Shown: positions 25,573 to 33,785 of the stretch, in pieces | Layout: every line of letters begins with the position of its first letter | Position numbering within the stretch: position 1 is the first letter of the stretch | NCBI RefSeq assembly: GCF_013149785.1 | Contig: NZ_JABEZU010000005.1 | Span: 62,001 to 126,000, forward strand | Source: Isoptericola halotolerans | GTDB taxonomy: Bacteria; Actinomycetota; Actinomycetes; Actinomycetales; Cellulomonadaceae | Reading direction: 5' to 3' | DNA: 64,000 bases | Notes under the pieces: model-generated | Database searches by the model: none | The model's input: only the letters and a program-made list of their open reading frames with translations | What the model was told of the DNA's origin: nothing | Position numbers and translations under genes: made by a program

Positions 25573-25722
25573 GTGCCGGATGTTGGCACCGTCGGGCCGG
25601 CGGGGGCAGGATCGGTTCGCGCTGCGCACCACGCGCCACGCGAGCCGGGCGGGCCCGCACCGAGAGCAGCACCACCGTGCTGCAGATTCCGCGAGGACAG
25701 GACGACGACGAGCTATGACTGA
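25573..25722 (+). CDS. Possible upstream ORF in the murA leader (49 aa)
   Basis: GTG at 25573 follows AATACT (25561-25566) by six bases, the same geometry as the leaderless genes here. It opens a 49-codon frame whose TGA (25720-25722) overlaps the murA start (TATGACTGA). The peptide resembles no known family, so it is either a coupling leader or chance. Confidence 0.25.
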   Translation: MPDVGTVGPAGAGSVRAAHHAPREPGGPAPRAAPPCCRFREDRTTTSYD

Positions 25723-27031
25723 TCTGCTGTACGTGAACGGCGGGACGCCCCTGCAAGGCACCATCTCGGTGCGTGGCGCGAAGAACTTCGTCTCCAAGGC
25801 GATGGTGGCGTCGTTGCTGGGCGAGTCGGCGAGCGTGCTGCGCAACGTGCCGCAGATCCGGGACGTGGGTGTGGTCTCGGGGTTGCTGGACCTGCACGGG
25901 GTGAACGTCAAGTACGACCCCGACGCGGGGATCCTCGACCTGGACCCGTCGAACGTGGAGTCGGCGCACGTGGCGGACATCGACGCGCACGCGGGGTCCT
26001 CGCGGATCCCGATCCTGTTCTGCGGGCCGTTGCTGCACCGCTTGGGCGAGGCGTTCATCCCGGACCTGGGTGGCTGCCGGATCGGGGACCGGCCGATCGA
26101 CTACCACCTGGACATCCTGCGCCAGTTCGGCGCCGTGGTGGACAAGCGCCCCAACGGGATCCACCTGCGGGCACCGCGACGGCTGCAGGGTACGAAGATC
26201 TCGTTGCCGTACCCGTCGGTGGGTGCCACGGAGCAGCTGCTGCTGACGGCGGTGCGGGCCGAGGGGATCACCGAGCTCTCGGGGGCGGCGACCGAGCCGG
26301 AGATCATGGACCTCATCGCGGTGCTGCAGAAGATGGGCGCCATCATCTCGGTGGACACCGACCGGGTGATCCGGATCGAGGGCGTGGACCGTCTCGAGGG
26401 GTACAACCACACGGCCCTGGGTGACCGGATCGAGGCGGCGTCGTGGGCGTCGGCGGCATTGGCGACCGGGGGCGACGTCACGATCAAGGGTGCCTCGCAG
26501 CCCGAGATGATGACGTTCCTGAACACGTTCCGCAAGGTCGGCGGGCAGTTCGACGTGCAGGACGACGGGATCCGGTTCTGGCACCCGGGCGGAGACCTGC
26601 GCCCGATCGTGCTGGAGACGGACGTGCACCCGGGGTTCATGACGGACTGGCAGCAGCCGCTGGTCGTGGCGCTGACGCAGGCCACCGGGCTGTCGATCGT
26701 CCACGAGACCGTGTACGAGAACCGATTCGGGTTCACCGAGGCGTTGCGGCAGATGGGCGCGACGATCCAGGTGTATAAGGAGTGCCTGGGCGGGGGCGAC
26801 TGCCGTTTCGGGCAGCGCAACTTCCATCACTCCGCGGTGGTCTCGGGTCCGACGCCGCTGGCGGCGGCGGACATCGAGGTCCCGGACCTGCGCGGTGGGT
26901 TCTCCCACCTGATCGCGGCGCTGGCCGCCAAGGGCACCTCCACGGTGCGGGGCATCTCGCTGATCGACCGCGGCTACGAGTCGTTCCAGGACAAGCTCGT
27001 GGCGCTGGGCGCCGACGTCTCGCGCGACTGA
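25715..27031 (+). CDS. murA: UDP-N-acetylglucosamine 1-carboxyvinyltransferase
   Basis: Transfers enolpyruvate from PEP to UDP-GlcNAc, the first committed step of peptidoglycan synthesis. The 438-residue protein shows the EPSP-synthase-like fold: SVRGAKN (the Lys-Asn pair) at the N-terminus and the catalytic-loop Cys in LGGCRIGDRP near residue 121. The cysteine is present, so it is not a naturally fosfomycin-resistant Asp variant. The order murA-plsC-gpsA is typical of Micrococcales. A 170-base leader contains a possible short upstream frame. Confidence 0.95.
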   Translation: MTDLLYVNGGTPLQGTISVRGAKNFVSKAMVASLLGESASVLRNVPQIRDVGVVSGLLDLHGVNVKYDPDAGILDLDPSNVESAHVADIDAHAGSSRIPILFCGPLLHRLGEAFIPDLGGCRIGDRPIDYHLDILRQFGAVVDKRPNGIHLRAPRRLQGTKISLPYPSVGATEQLLLTAVRAEGITELSGAATEPEIMDLIAVLQKMGAIISVDTDRVIRIEGVDRLEGYNHTALGDRIEAASWASAALATGGDVTIKGASQPEMMTFLNTFRKVGGQFDVQDDGIRFWHPGGDLRPIVLETDVHPGFMTDWQQPLVVALTQATGLSIVHETVYENRFGFTEALRQMGATIQVYKECLGGGDCRFGQRNFHHSAVVSGPTPLAAADIEVPDLRGGFSHLIAALAAKGTSTVRGISLIDRGYESFQDKLVALGADVSRD

Positions 27032-27071
27032 GCCGAGGCCCCGACGGCGGTCCGTGCCGCCGTCGGGCAGG

Positions 27072-27077
27072 TAGGCT
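27072..27077 (+). promoter_or_regulatory. Leaderless -10 hexamer TAGGCT for plsC
   Basis: TAGGCT ends eight bases before the GTG at 27086, which favours that start over the GTG at 27080. Confidence 0.45.
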
Positions 27078-27085
27078 CTGTGGCC

Positions 27086-27841
27086 GTGCCCATCGCCAGA
27101 CCTGAGTCGCGCCTCTATCGCCTCATCGCGAGGATCGTGCGACCGACCATGTTCTCGATGTGCCGCTACGAGTGGAGCGGCAGCGAGAACCTGCCCACCG
27201 AGGGCGGCTTCATCGCGGCGGCCAACCACGTCACCGAGCTGGACGCCCTGACGTTCGTGCACTACCTGTTCGACCAGGGCTTCGAGCCCCGCGTCCTGGC
27301 CAAGCGCAGCCTGTTCAGCGCCCCCGTGGTCGGAACCGCGCTGCGTGGCACGAACATGATCCCGGTGGACCGGGGCAGCGCGGCCGCCGCGCGCTCGCTG
27401 CAGCGCGCCGGCGAGGAGCTCGGCGACGGCGCCTGCGTCGCGATCTTCCCCGAGGGCACGCTGACGCGGGACCCGGACTGCTGGCCCATGGAGCCGAAGA
27501 CCGGCCTCGCGCGGATCGCGCTGACGACCCGCCTCCCGGTGGTGCCGATCGCGCAGTGGGGGGCGGCCGACATCCTGCCGCGCTACGGCAAGCTGCCCCG
27601 CCCCTTCCCACGCAAGCGGGTGCAGGTCGTCGCCGGGCCCGCCGTCGACCTCTCCGACCTGTACGACCGGCCGCAGGACGCCGCCACGCTGCGCGAGGTG
27701 ATGAACCGCGTCATGGACGCCATCACGGCGTTGCTCGCCGAGCTGCGGGACGAGCAGCCCCCTGCCCACCGATTCGACCTGCGCAAGCACCCTGACTACG
27801 AGGTGAAGAAGATGCACTACCCGCCGGTGGAGCGCCCGTGA
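27086..27841 (+). CDS. plsC: 1-acyl-sn-glycerol-3-phosphate acyltransferase
   Basis: Acylates lysophosphatidic acid at the membrane to give phosphatidic acid. The 251-residue protein has the acyltransferase motifs NHVTELD (an NHx4D variant) and FPEGTLTRD, and VVPIAQWG as motif IV. There is no long N-terminal transmembrane segment, so it is probably a peripheral or monotopic enzyme. The stop overlaps the gpsA GTG in a GTGA, coupling two phospholipid-precursor steps. Confidence 0.92.
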   Translation: MPIARPESRLYRLIARIVRPTMFSMCRYEWSGSENLPTEGGFIAAANHVTELDALTFVHYLFDQGFEPRVLAKRSLFSAPVVGTALRGTNMIPVDRGSAAAARSLQRAGEELGDGACVAIFPEGTLTRDPDCWPMEPKTGLARIALTTRLPVVPIAQWGAADILPRYGKLPRPFPRKRVQVVAGPAVDLSDLYDRPQDAATLREVMNRVMDAITALLAELRDEQPPAHRFDLRKHPDYEVKKMHYPPVERP

Positions 27842-28848
27842 GCGCCGTGCAGACCGCCGTCCTCGGCTCTGGCTCCTGGGGCACGACCTTCGCGATGGTC
27901 ATGGCCGACGCCGGGTGCGACGTCACGCTCTGGGGCCGCGACGAGGCCGTCGTCGGCCAGGTCGCCGACGAGCGCCGCAACACCAAGTACCTCCCGGACG
28001 TCGAGCTGCCGGCGATGCGGGCGACGACGGACGCGGCGGCGGCGCTCGCCGGTGCGAGCGTCGTCGTGGTCGCGATCCCGTCCCAGGTGGCGCGCACGAC
28101 CCTCGAAGGTCTGCGTGAGCACCTGGAGCCGGACGCCGTCGTCGTGTCGCTCATGAAGGGCATCGAGCTCAGCACCGACAAGCGCATGAGCCAGGTGATC
28201 GCCGAGGCGCTGGACATCTCGCTCGACCGCGTCGTCGTGGTCTCCGGACCGAACCTGGCCAAGGAGATCGCCGCGCGCCAGCCGACGGCGACCGTCGTCG
28301 CCTGCCCGGACGAGGGCAACGCCCGCCGGGTGGCGGAGGCGTGCTCGAACGCGTACTTCCGGCCGTACACGAACTCCGACGTCGTCGGGGTCGAGCTGTG
28401 CGGCGCGGTGAAGAACGTCATCGCGCTGGCGATCGGCATGGCACAGGGCCGCGGTTTCGGCTGGAACACCACGGCGACCGTCATCACCCGTGGCCTGGTC
28501 GAGATCACCCGACTCGGCCGGGCGCTGGGTGCCCAGGCGGAGACCTTCGCGGGCCTCGCCGGGATGGGCGACCTCGTGGCGACCTGCGCCTCGCCGCTGT
28601 CGCGCAACCACACCCTCGGCAAGCACGTCGGGCAGGGGATGTCCCTCGAGGACGCCCTGGTGGCCACCGGCACCACCGCCGAGGGCGTCAAGTCCTCACG
28701 ATCGGTGCTGGAGCTGGCGCAGAAGCACGGCGTGGACATGCCGATCACCGCCGGGGTGGTCGCCGTGCTGCACGAGGGGCTCTCCGTCGACGAGATGGCC
28801 CGCGTGCTGCTGTCGCGGCCGCAGAAGTCCGAGAGCCTCGCCGAGTAG
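27838..28848 (+). CDS. gpsA: Glycerol-3-phosphate dehydrogenase [NAD(P)+]
   Basis: Makes sn-glycerol 3-phosphate from dihydroxyacetone phosphate for phospholipid synthesis. The 336-residue protein has the N-terminal dinucleotide site LGSGSWG, the KGIEL segment, the GPNLAKEIA block, and the active-site Lys in GAVKNVIALAIGM. It is translationally coupled to plsC. Confidence 0.97.
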   Translation: MSAVQTAVLGSGSWGTTFAMVMADAGCDVTLWGRDEAVVGQVADERRNTKYLPDVELPAMRATTDAAAALAGASVVVVAIPSQVARTTLEGLREHLEPDAVVVSLMKGIELSTDKRMSQVIAEALDISLDRVVVVSGPNLAKEIAARQPTATVVACPDEGNARRVAEACSNAYFRPYTNSDVVGVELCGAVKNVIALAIGMAQGRGFGWNTTATVITRGLVEITRLGRALGAQAETFAGLAGMGDLVATCASPLSRNHTLGKHVGQGMSLEDALVATGTTAEGVKSSRSVLELAQKHGVDMPITAGVVAVLHEGLSVDEMARVLLSRPQKSESLAE

Positions 28849-28860
28849 GGCTGTCCGGCG

Positions 28861-29229
28861 GTGAGCAAGGACCTGGCGGTGCGGATCCTGCTGTTCGTCG
28901 TCATGTCTGGATCGGGGGCGCTGCTCCTCTGGACGGCCCGTGCCGCTGCGTCCGGACGGCTGAGGCGTAACCAGTACGCCGGCATCCGTGTCCCGAGCAC
29001 GATGGCGAGCGAGGAGGCCTGGCTGGCGGCTCATGTCCGTGCCAGGCGACCGACGATGTGCGCCGGGTACTCGTCCCTGGGCAGCGCGATGCTCGCCGTC
29101 CTGCCGGTCTCCGTTCCCGTCCTGGTCGTCGGCGTGCTCCTCGGGTGCTTCGCGATGCTCGGGTTCGTGCTCTACGGTGCCCGCGTCGGCAGCCGAGCCG
29201 CCGCAGAGGTGTCGAAGAGGCCCGGCTGA
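28861..29229 (+). CDS. SdpI-family small membrane protein
   Basis: A 122-residue protein with three hydrophobic segments and the SdpI/YhfL signature around RRNQYAGIRVPSTMASEEAW. SdpI in Bacillus gives immunity to the SdpC toxin, but most actinobacterial relatives have no known role. It begins 12 bases after gpsA, so it may be co-transcribed. The GTG start lacks a strong ribosome site. Confidence 0.78.
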   Translation: MSKDLAVRILLFVVMSGSGALLLWTARAAASGRLRRNQYAGIRVPSTMASEEAWLAAHVRARRPTMCAGYSSLGSAMLAVLPVSVPVLVVGVLLGCFAMLGFVLYGARVGSRAAAEVSKRPG

Positions 29230-29281
29230 GCTTGAGGCCCGCCGCGGCCTGTCGTCGTGCACCCACATCGGTGGGGTGGGG

Positions 29282-30271
29282 TCAGCAGGTGGTGTGGCCG
29301 TGGGTGTCGTCGCAGACGAGGCGGGCGCGGGCTTCGGTGAGGGTGACGGGGTCGGTGGTGCTGGTGGTGGTGATGGTGCCGTCGATGGTGGTCCAGGTGC
29401 TGGTGCCGGTGATGCGGAAGTGGCCTTGCCAGGTGGTGGTCAAGGTGGTGGTGACGCCCTGGCGGTACCAGTTGCCGGCCTCGTCGCGGTGGGTACCGGG
29501 GTGGGTGTCGGGGTGGCCGAGGTGGGTGTAGGTGTGGCCGATCCAGGTGTGGTCGGGGGTGGGGGCGCCGTCGGTCCAGGGCTGGCCGGGGTCGGTGGTG
29601 GTCAGGGTGGCGCCGCCGGGGGTGTGGGGGTCGTCGAAGTTCCAGGTGTACTCGACGGGGTCGGCGCGGATCTGGACGGGGACGTCCAGGAGGGTGACGT
29701 CGACGATCTGGGGTTGGGTGGTGGCGTAGGCGGGGTAGTGGACGCCTGCCAGGAGGGGTTCGCGGGCTTGGAGGGTGGCTTCGGGGGTGGGGATGTGCAT
29801 GGTGGCGAACTCGTGTCGGGCGTGGGGGGCGAGGTCGGTGGGGGTGATGCACTCGCGTCCGGAGAGGTGCTCGGGGTCGGTGTAGGTGCCGTCGTCGCGG
29901 ACGCGTTCGACCCACAGGTCGGCGAGCTCGTACTCCTCGTCGGTGCAGGGGGCGCCTTGGATGGTGAGCTCGAGGGCCTCGTCGGGGCAGGTGTCCAGGG
30001 TGGTGGCGAGGTCGACGCCGTCCCAGGTCGCGGCGAGGTTGCAGGTGGTCAGGTCGGTGCGGAAGTAGCGGTCGCGGGGGCCGTCGTCCTGGCCCGAGGT
30101 CGCGGGGTTCTGCGCGGCGCCGTGCGCTCTGACATGCGCGGAGTTGTTCTCGTCGTCCACGTAGCCGCTGTAGCCGGAGGTAGTCGACGGGGAGAGCGGG
30201 GGCGTTGGTGGTGGGGGCGCTGTGCTGACGGCCAGGGCCGTGAGGAGCGCGACGGAACGGGCGATGCTCAT
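29282..30271 (-). CDS. Secreted protein with PKD-like domain
   Basis: A 329-residue exported protein: an N-terminal signal peptide (about residues 1-18), a proline/serine-rich linker, then a Thr- and His-rich domain of unknown type with six cysteines. One stretch (DPVEYTWNFDDPHTPGG) resembles a PKD fold and GHTYTHLG follows it. The start overlaps the DUF6318 lipoprotein stop in an ATGA, so the two form an operon. Codon use is extremely skewed to ACC and CAC, making the opposite strand look falsely coding. Confidence 0.65.
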   Translation of the reverse strand: MSIARSVALLTALAVSTAPPPPTPPLSPSTTSGYSGYVDDENNSAHVRAHGAAQNPATSGQDDGPRDRYFRTDLTTCNLAATWDGVDLATTLDTCPDEALELTIQGAPCTDEEYELADLWVERVRDDGTYTDPEHLSGRECITPTDLAPHARHEFATMHIPTPEATLQAREPLLAGVHYPAYATTQPQIVDVTLLDVPVQIRADPVEYTWNFDDPHTPGGATLTTTDPGQPWTDGAPTPDHTWIGHTYTHLGHPDTHPGTHRDEAGNWYRQGVTTTLTTTWQGHFRITGTSTWTTIDGTITTTSTTDPVTLTEARARLVCDDTHGHTTC

Positions 30272-30924
30272 GCGTCGTCACCATCGATGTGCTGAGAGCC
30301 GACGATGTTGACGATGACCCACTGATCACGCTGTCGGAGAACCTCGAAGCGTTGCTCGGCCTCGACGGCGTCGTCGGCGAAGACCTGGTCGCCAGCCTGA
30401 TCGGTGATCACGACGGGTTCCACGGAGACCTTGATGTCCAATGGCCAAATGCCAGTGGCCTCGTCCTGCTCGTAGGTGTGCAGGATGTTGGCTGACATCT
30501 CCCCGCCTGTGAAGGTATCTCCGTTCTGGGCGATGTGTTGTGCCTGTTCGAGTCGCTTCGAACAAGTGCTGCACTCCGGGTGCGACATCGCTTCCCACTC
30601 GGTGGTGTCCCCGGTCTTCATGATGTAGTCGTCCAGGCTGAGGAAGTACACCGCCGCGGCCTCGGCGCCCTCGTACCCGTCGTCGTCCATCGCGGCGGGG
30701 CGTTCCGGGGCGACGACCACCGGCGTGGGCGACGGCGCCGGCGAGGACTCCGCCGCAGACACCGACGGGCTCGGCGCAGCCTCCGCCGTCGTGCCCGGGT
30801 CGGTGGCCGGCTCGGGGCCGGTGCAGCCGACGAGCAGCAGCGCGACCAGCGCGACCGCGCTCAGCGCAGGGACGGGACGAGGGATCGGGCGTTCCTTCAC
30901 GGGTTCCTTCACGGAGTCCTTCAC
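30268..30924 (-). CDS. DUF6318 lipoprotein
   Basis: A lipoprotein with a lipobox LLLVGC, a Pro/Ser/Ala-rich linker, and a C-terminal DUF6318-like domain (about the last 120 residues) with AAVYFLSLDDYIMKTGDT and HPECSTCSK. Three in-frame GTG starts occur 12 bases apart (30924, 30912, 30900) inside tandem GTGAAGGA units, each AAGGA serving as a possible ribosome site for the next start. The first is given here. It is the upstream gene of an operon with the PKD-like secreted protein. Confidence 0.75.
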   Translation of the reverse strand: MKDSVKEPVKERPIPRPVPALSAVALVALLLVGCTGPEPATDPGTTAEAAPSPSVSAAESSPAPSPTPVVVAPERPAAMDDDGYEGAEAAAVYFLSLDDYIMKTGDTTEWEAMSHPECSTCSKRLEQAQHIAQNGDTFTGGEMSANILHTYEQDEATGIWPLDIKVSVEPVVITDQAGDQVFADDAVEAEQRFEVLRQRDQWVIVNIVGSQHIDGDDA

Positions 30925-30957
30925 CAGGGAGTCGACGGCGACATCCCCGACACCGTA
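30921..30957 (-). promoter_or_regulatory. TACGGT element and seven-codon leader frame before the DUF6318 gene
   Basis: On the minus strand TACGGT (30957-30952) precedes an ATG at 30944 by seven bases. That ATG opens a seven-codon frame (MSPSTPW) whose TGA overlaps the GTG at 30924. Confidence 0.35.
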
Positions 30958-31054
30958 GCGAAACCCGCCCATCCCGGGCACGACCCTGTGGACAACGTCT
31001 CGCTCAGTGGAACGGCCTCTCGGCCACGTCGGCCGACGAGTCGGCCGCGTCGTC

Positions 31055-31744
31055 TCAGTGCCCGACGTCGATGACGAGCCGTGTCGGGTCGCTCAGGGTG
31101 AGCACGCGGAACGGGCGTGGTTCACCGTCGACGCCGACGAACGCCGTCGTCGTGCCCTCGAACACGAACCGGTAGACGACCTGCTCGACGGACTCGCCGG
31201 GTCCGGGGACCGGGTCGCCGCCGTACTCCTCGACGCCGGAGTCCATCGGCATGGCGGTCCCGGTGACGTCCACCTGCAGCACCGCCTCGCCGTCGACGTC
31301 CACCGGGTCGCCGCGTCCGGGCTCCAGCGCCTCGTCGACGTACTCGACCCGCCATCCGGGCGCACCCGTGCCCTCCAGGTCGAGCACGACGCGGTCGAAG
31401 TCGTCGTGGGCGCCGACCCGGACGTCCGTGACGGTGAGCATCGCGTCGTCGCTGGGCTCGCCGGTGTCCGCCGCTGTGCCGCCCTCGAAGGGTTCCTCCG
31501 GGTCCGCGGGGTTCTCCTCGTCGGAGGAGGCTTCGTCTGACGGGTTCTCGTCGGCGGGGGTCTCGGCCGGGGGAGCCTCGTCGGGCGAGGGCTCGTCCTC
31601 GGTCGGGCTCGCCTCCGTGGTCTCGGAGGTCCCGCTGCCGTAGCCCGGCAGGTCGGCTCCGCTGCCGCAGGCGCTGACCAGCACCAGGAGCGCGGCGGCC
31701 GCAAGGGCCTCGGACGTCCGACGGCGGTGCGGTGACGTGCCCAC
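31055..31744 (-). CDS. AMIN-like domain lipoprotein
   Basis: A 229-residue lipoprotein: lipobox LVSAC near residue 26, an acidic Glu/Pro/Asp/Ser linker of about 70 residues, and a C-terminal AMIN-like beta domain with FDRVVLDLEG, YRFVFEGTTTAF and PTRLVIDVGH. Such domains bind peptidoglycan or other envelope polymers. GGGAGG lies five bases before the GTG start. It is the second acidic-linker lipoprotein in this cluster but has its own spacing and is probably separately transcribed. Confidence 0.75.
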   Translation of the reverse strand: MGTSPHRRRTSEALAAAALLVLVSACGSGADLPGYGSGTSETTEASPTEDEPSPDEAPPAETPADENPSDEASSDEENPADPEEPFEGGTAADTGEPSDDAMLTVTDVRVGAHDDFDRVVLDLEGTGAPGWRVEYVDEALEPGRGDPVDVDGEAVLQVDVTGTAMPMDSGVEEYGGDPVPGPGESVEQVVYRFVFEGTTTAFVGVDGEPRPFRVLTLSDPTRLVIDVGH

Positions 31745-31782
31745 GGTGCCTCCCTGCTCGGCGTGGTCTGCTGGCTCCGAGC

Positions 31783-32922
31783 CTAGGCCTGGGACCGGTC
31801 GAGCGCCTGGGCGAGGTCCTGCCAGAGGTCCTCGACGTCCTCGACGCCGACCGAGAGTCGGACGAGGTCCTCGGGCACCGTCGGCGACTCGGTGGCGAAG
31901 CGGCGCCGGCGCTCCAGGGTCGACTCCACGCCACCGAGGGACGTCGCGGGCACCCACAGCCGCACGGCGTCGACGAGGGCGTCGGCGGCGGGGAGACCGC
32001 CGAGCGGACGCAGGCCGAGGACCGCGCCGAACGACGTCATCTGCTGGGCGGCCCGGCGGTGGCCGGGGTCGCTCGGCAGCGAGGGGTGACGGACCTCCGC
32101 GACGGCGGGGTGGGCGGCGAGCCGCCGGGCGAGCTCGGCGGCGTTGGCGTTGGCGCGCTCGACGCGCAGGTGCAGGGTGCGCAGGCCGCGCAGCGCGAGG
32201 AACACCTCCATCGGCCCGGCGATCGCCCCGTGCAGGGTGCGGTAGGCCCGGATCCGCGCGGCGGTCGCGTCGTCGTTCGTCACGACGGCACCGAGGACGA
32301 CGTCGGAGTGCCCGGCCAGGTACTTGGTCACGGAGTGGACGACGACGTCGGCGCCGAGCTCGAGGGGTCGCTGGCCGAGCGGGGTGGCGAACGTGTTGTC
32401 GACGACGGACCGCACGCCTCGCTCGCGGGCGGCCGCGAGGACGGCGGGCAGGTCGGCGACCTCGAGCATGGGGTTGGTGGGGGACTCGGCCATGAGCAGG
32501 TCGGCGCCGTCGAGCGCGGCGACGACGGCGTCGGTGTCGGCGATGTCGACGCGTCGCACTTCGACGCCGTGCCGGCGGGCGAGGTCGTCGAGGAAGCCGA
32601 GGGTGACCTGGTAGGCGTGGCGCGGGACGACCACCGCGCCCGACGGCGGCACGTCGGCGAGGGCGGCGGCGATCGCGGCCATCCCGGAGCCGAGGACGAC
32701 GCCGTGCGTGCCTCCCTCGAGGGCCGCCAGCGTCTCCTCGAACGGTCCCCAGGTCTCGGTCCCGCCGCGCGTGTACAGCAGCTCGTCGCCGGGGACGCCC
32801 TGGGAGACGTAGGTCGAGCTGAGGACGACGGGAGGGTTGACGGGGCCGCCCTGGACGCGCGGGGGGCGCCCCGCGGCGACGGCGAGCGTGGCGGGGGCCA
32901 GGGAGGCGGGGTCGTGCGTCAT
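31783..32922 (-). CDS. PLP-dependent trans-sulfuration enzyme (cystathionine gamma-synthase/lyase type)
   Basis: A 379-residue fold-type I enzyme of the Cys/Met metabolism family. The PLP lysine lies in SVTKYLAGHSDVVLG, the N-terminal signature is PVNPPVVLSSTY, and LGSGMAAIAAAL and DNTFATP line the cofactor site. The family covers cystathionine gamma-synthase, gamma-lyase and methionine gamma-lyase, and the sequence does not settle which. No met genes are adjacent. The start fits TACCCT six bases upstream. Confidence 0.88.
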   Translation of the reverse strand: MTHDPASLAPATLAVAAGRPPRVQGGPVNPPVVLSSTYVSQGVPGDELLYTRGGTETWGPFEETLAALEGGTHGVVLGSGMAAIAAALADVPPSGAVVVPRHAYQVTLGFLDDLARRHGVEVRRVDIADTDAVVAALDGADLLMAESPTNPMLEVADLPAVLAAARERGVRSVVDNTFATPLGQRPLELGADVVVHSVTKYLAGHSDVVLGAVVTNDDATAARIRAYRTLHGAIAGPMEVFLALRGLRTLHLRVERANANAAELARRLAAHPAVAEVRHPSLPSDPGHRRAAQQMTSFGAVLGLRPLGGLPAADALVDAVRLWVPATSLGGVESTLERRRRFATESPTVPEDLVRLSVGVEDVEDLWQDLAQALDRSQA

Positions 32923-32928
32923 GGCAGC

Positions 32929-32934
32929 AGGGTA
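32929..32934 (-). promoter_or_regulatory. Leaderless -10 hexamer TACCCT for the PLP enzyme
   Basis: On the minus strand TACCCT ends six bases before the ATG at 32922. Confidence 0.55.
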
Positions 32935-32965
32935 CGTGTGCCCCGGGCGACGGGGGCGCGGGGTC

Positions 32966-33697
32966 TCAGCCGTCCTGGCCGCGCAGCGCGGCCCGCACGG
33001 CGTCGCGGTACTCCTGGAGGTGCACCGCGGACCCGCCGCGAGCGTCGGTGACGGGGTGCTCCGCGGCGCGCCGCGGGTCCAGGATGCGGCGCAGACCGAC
33101 GCGCAGCAGGCGCTGGTCGAGCTGGGTGACGCCGCCGAGCTCCAGCAGCGCTGCACCCTGATCCAGGGCGACGAGCAGCAGGGCGCGGTCGCGGTCGTCG
33201 AGCTCGTCGTCGTCCGTCGGTGCGGTGTTGTCGGCGTACAGGTCGACCATCCGCTGCATCCGCGTGGCCATCTGCTGTGCCAGCTCCGGGTCGCGGGCGG
33301 CGGTGGCGATGAACTCCAGGGTCGCGAGCGCAGACCCGCGCATGATGCTGTCGGTCTCGGTCTCGATCTCCGGGTCGAGCGGCGCGTGGACGTTCTCGAT
33401 GCAGCAACCCGCGGCGTCACCGTCATCGCCCGGGCCGGGGGAGAGGGCGGCATCGAAGGGGTCCCAGGGGTCGTGCGCCGCGAGGGCGAGGTTGGCGTCG
33501 ACGACGGCGAGGAACAGCTCGGCCTTGCCGGCGAAGTTGGAGTAGACGGCCCCCTTGGAGTAGCCGGCCTCTCTCGCGATCTCGTCGAGGCGGGCGCCGT
33601 GGTACCCGTCGCGGGCGAAGACGGCGCGCGCCGCTGCGACGAGCTCGTCACGGGTCCGCTGCTGGCGCTCGGCCCTGGTCATCGGCGCAGGGGTCAT
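32966..33697 (-). CDS. TetR-family regulator of the adjacent ABC exporter
   Basis: A 243-residue TetR protein. The HTH (about residues 12-58) includes GARLDEIAREAGYSKGAVYSNF. The C-terminal half carries a long acidic insertion with two adjacent cysteines (AGCCIENV). It is divergent from an ABC ATPase-permease pair, and the shared gap holds GATAC/GTATC dyads, so it probably represses that exporter and itself. The start agrees with TAGGGT seven bases upstream. Confidence 0.9.
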   Translation of the reverse strand: MTPAPMTRAERQQRTRDELVAAARAVFARDGYHGARLDEIAREAGYSKGAVYSNFAGKAELFLAVVDANLALAAHDPWDPFDAALSPGPGDDGDAAGCCIENVHAPLDPEIETETDSIMRGSALATLEFIATAARDPELAQQMATRMQRMVDLYADNTAPTDDDELDDRDRALLLVALDQGAALLELGGVTQLDQRLLRVGLRRILDPRRAAEHPVTDARGGSAVHLQEYRDAVRAALRGQDG

Positions 33698-33704
33698 GGG
33701 TCTC

Positions 33705-33710
33705 ACCCTA
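33705..33710 (-). promoter_or_regulatory. Leaderless -10 hexamer TAGGGT for the TetR gene
   Basis: On the minus strand TAGGGT ends seven bases before the ATG at 33697. Confidence 0.55.
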
Positions 33711-33729
33711 ACCCTGGCCAAGACCAAGG

Positions 33730-33769
33730 GTATCGGGATACTGTCGGTATGCGGATACGGTGAGTATCC
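33730..33769. promoter_or_regulatory. Candidate TetR operators (GATAC/GTATC dyads)
   Basis: GTATC-GG-GATAC (33730-33741) and GGATAC-GGTGA-GTATCC (33753-33769) are perfect dyads, with another GTAT half-site at 33747 between them. Confidence 0.55.
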
Positions 33770-33785
33770 GAGAAGAGGAGAAGTC

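Noticed and set aside
25148-27817. An 889-codon minus-strand frame opposite murA and plsC
   Set aside because: The sense strand has clear MurA and PlsC motifs; the antisense frame is low in complexity and shows no family. Only its last 50 codons, in another context, resemble a VOC remnant.
28988-30295. A 435-codon plus-strand frame rich in Gly and Val opposite the PKD-like secreted protein
   Set aside because: It arises from the Thr/His codon bias of the true minus-strand gene. It has no signal peptide logic, no domains, and begins inside the SdpI-family gene.
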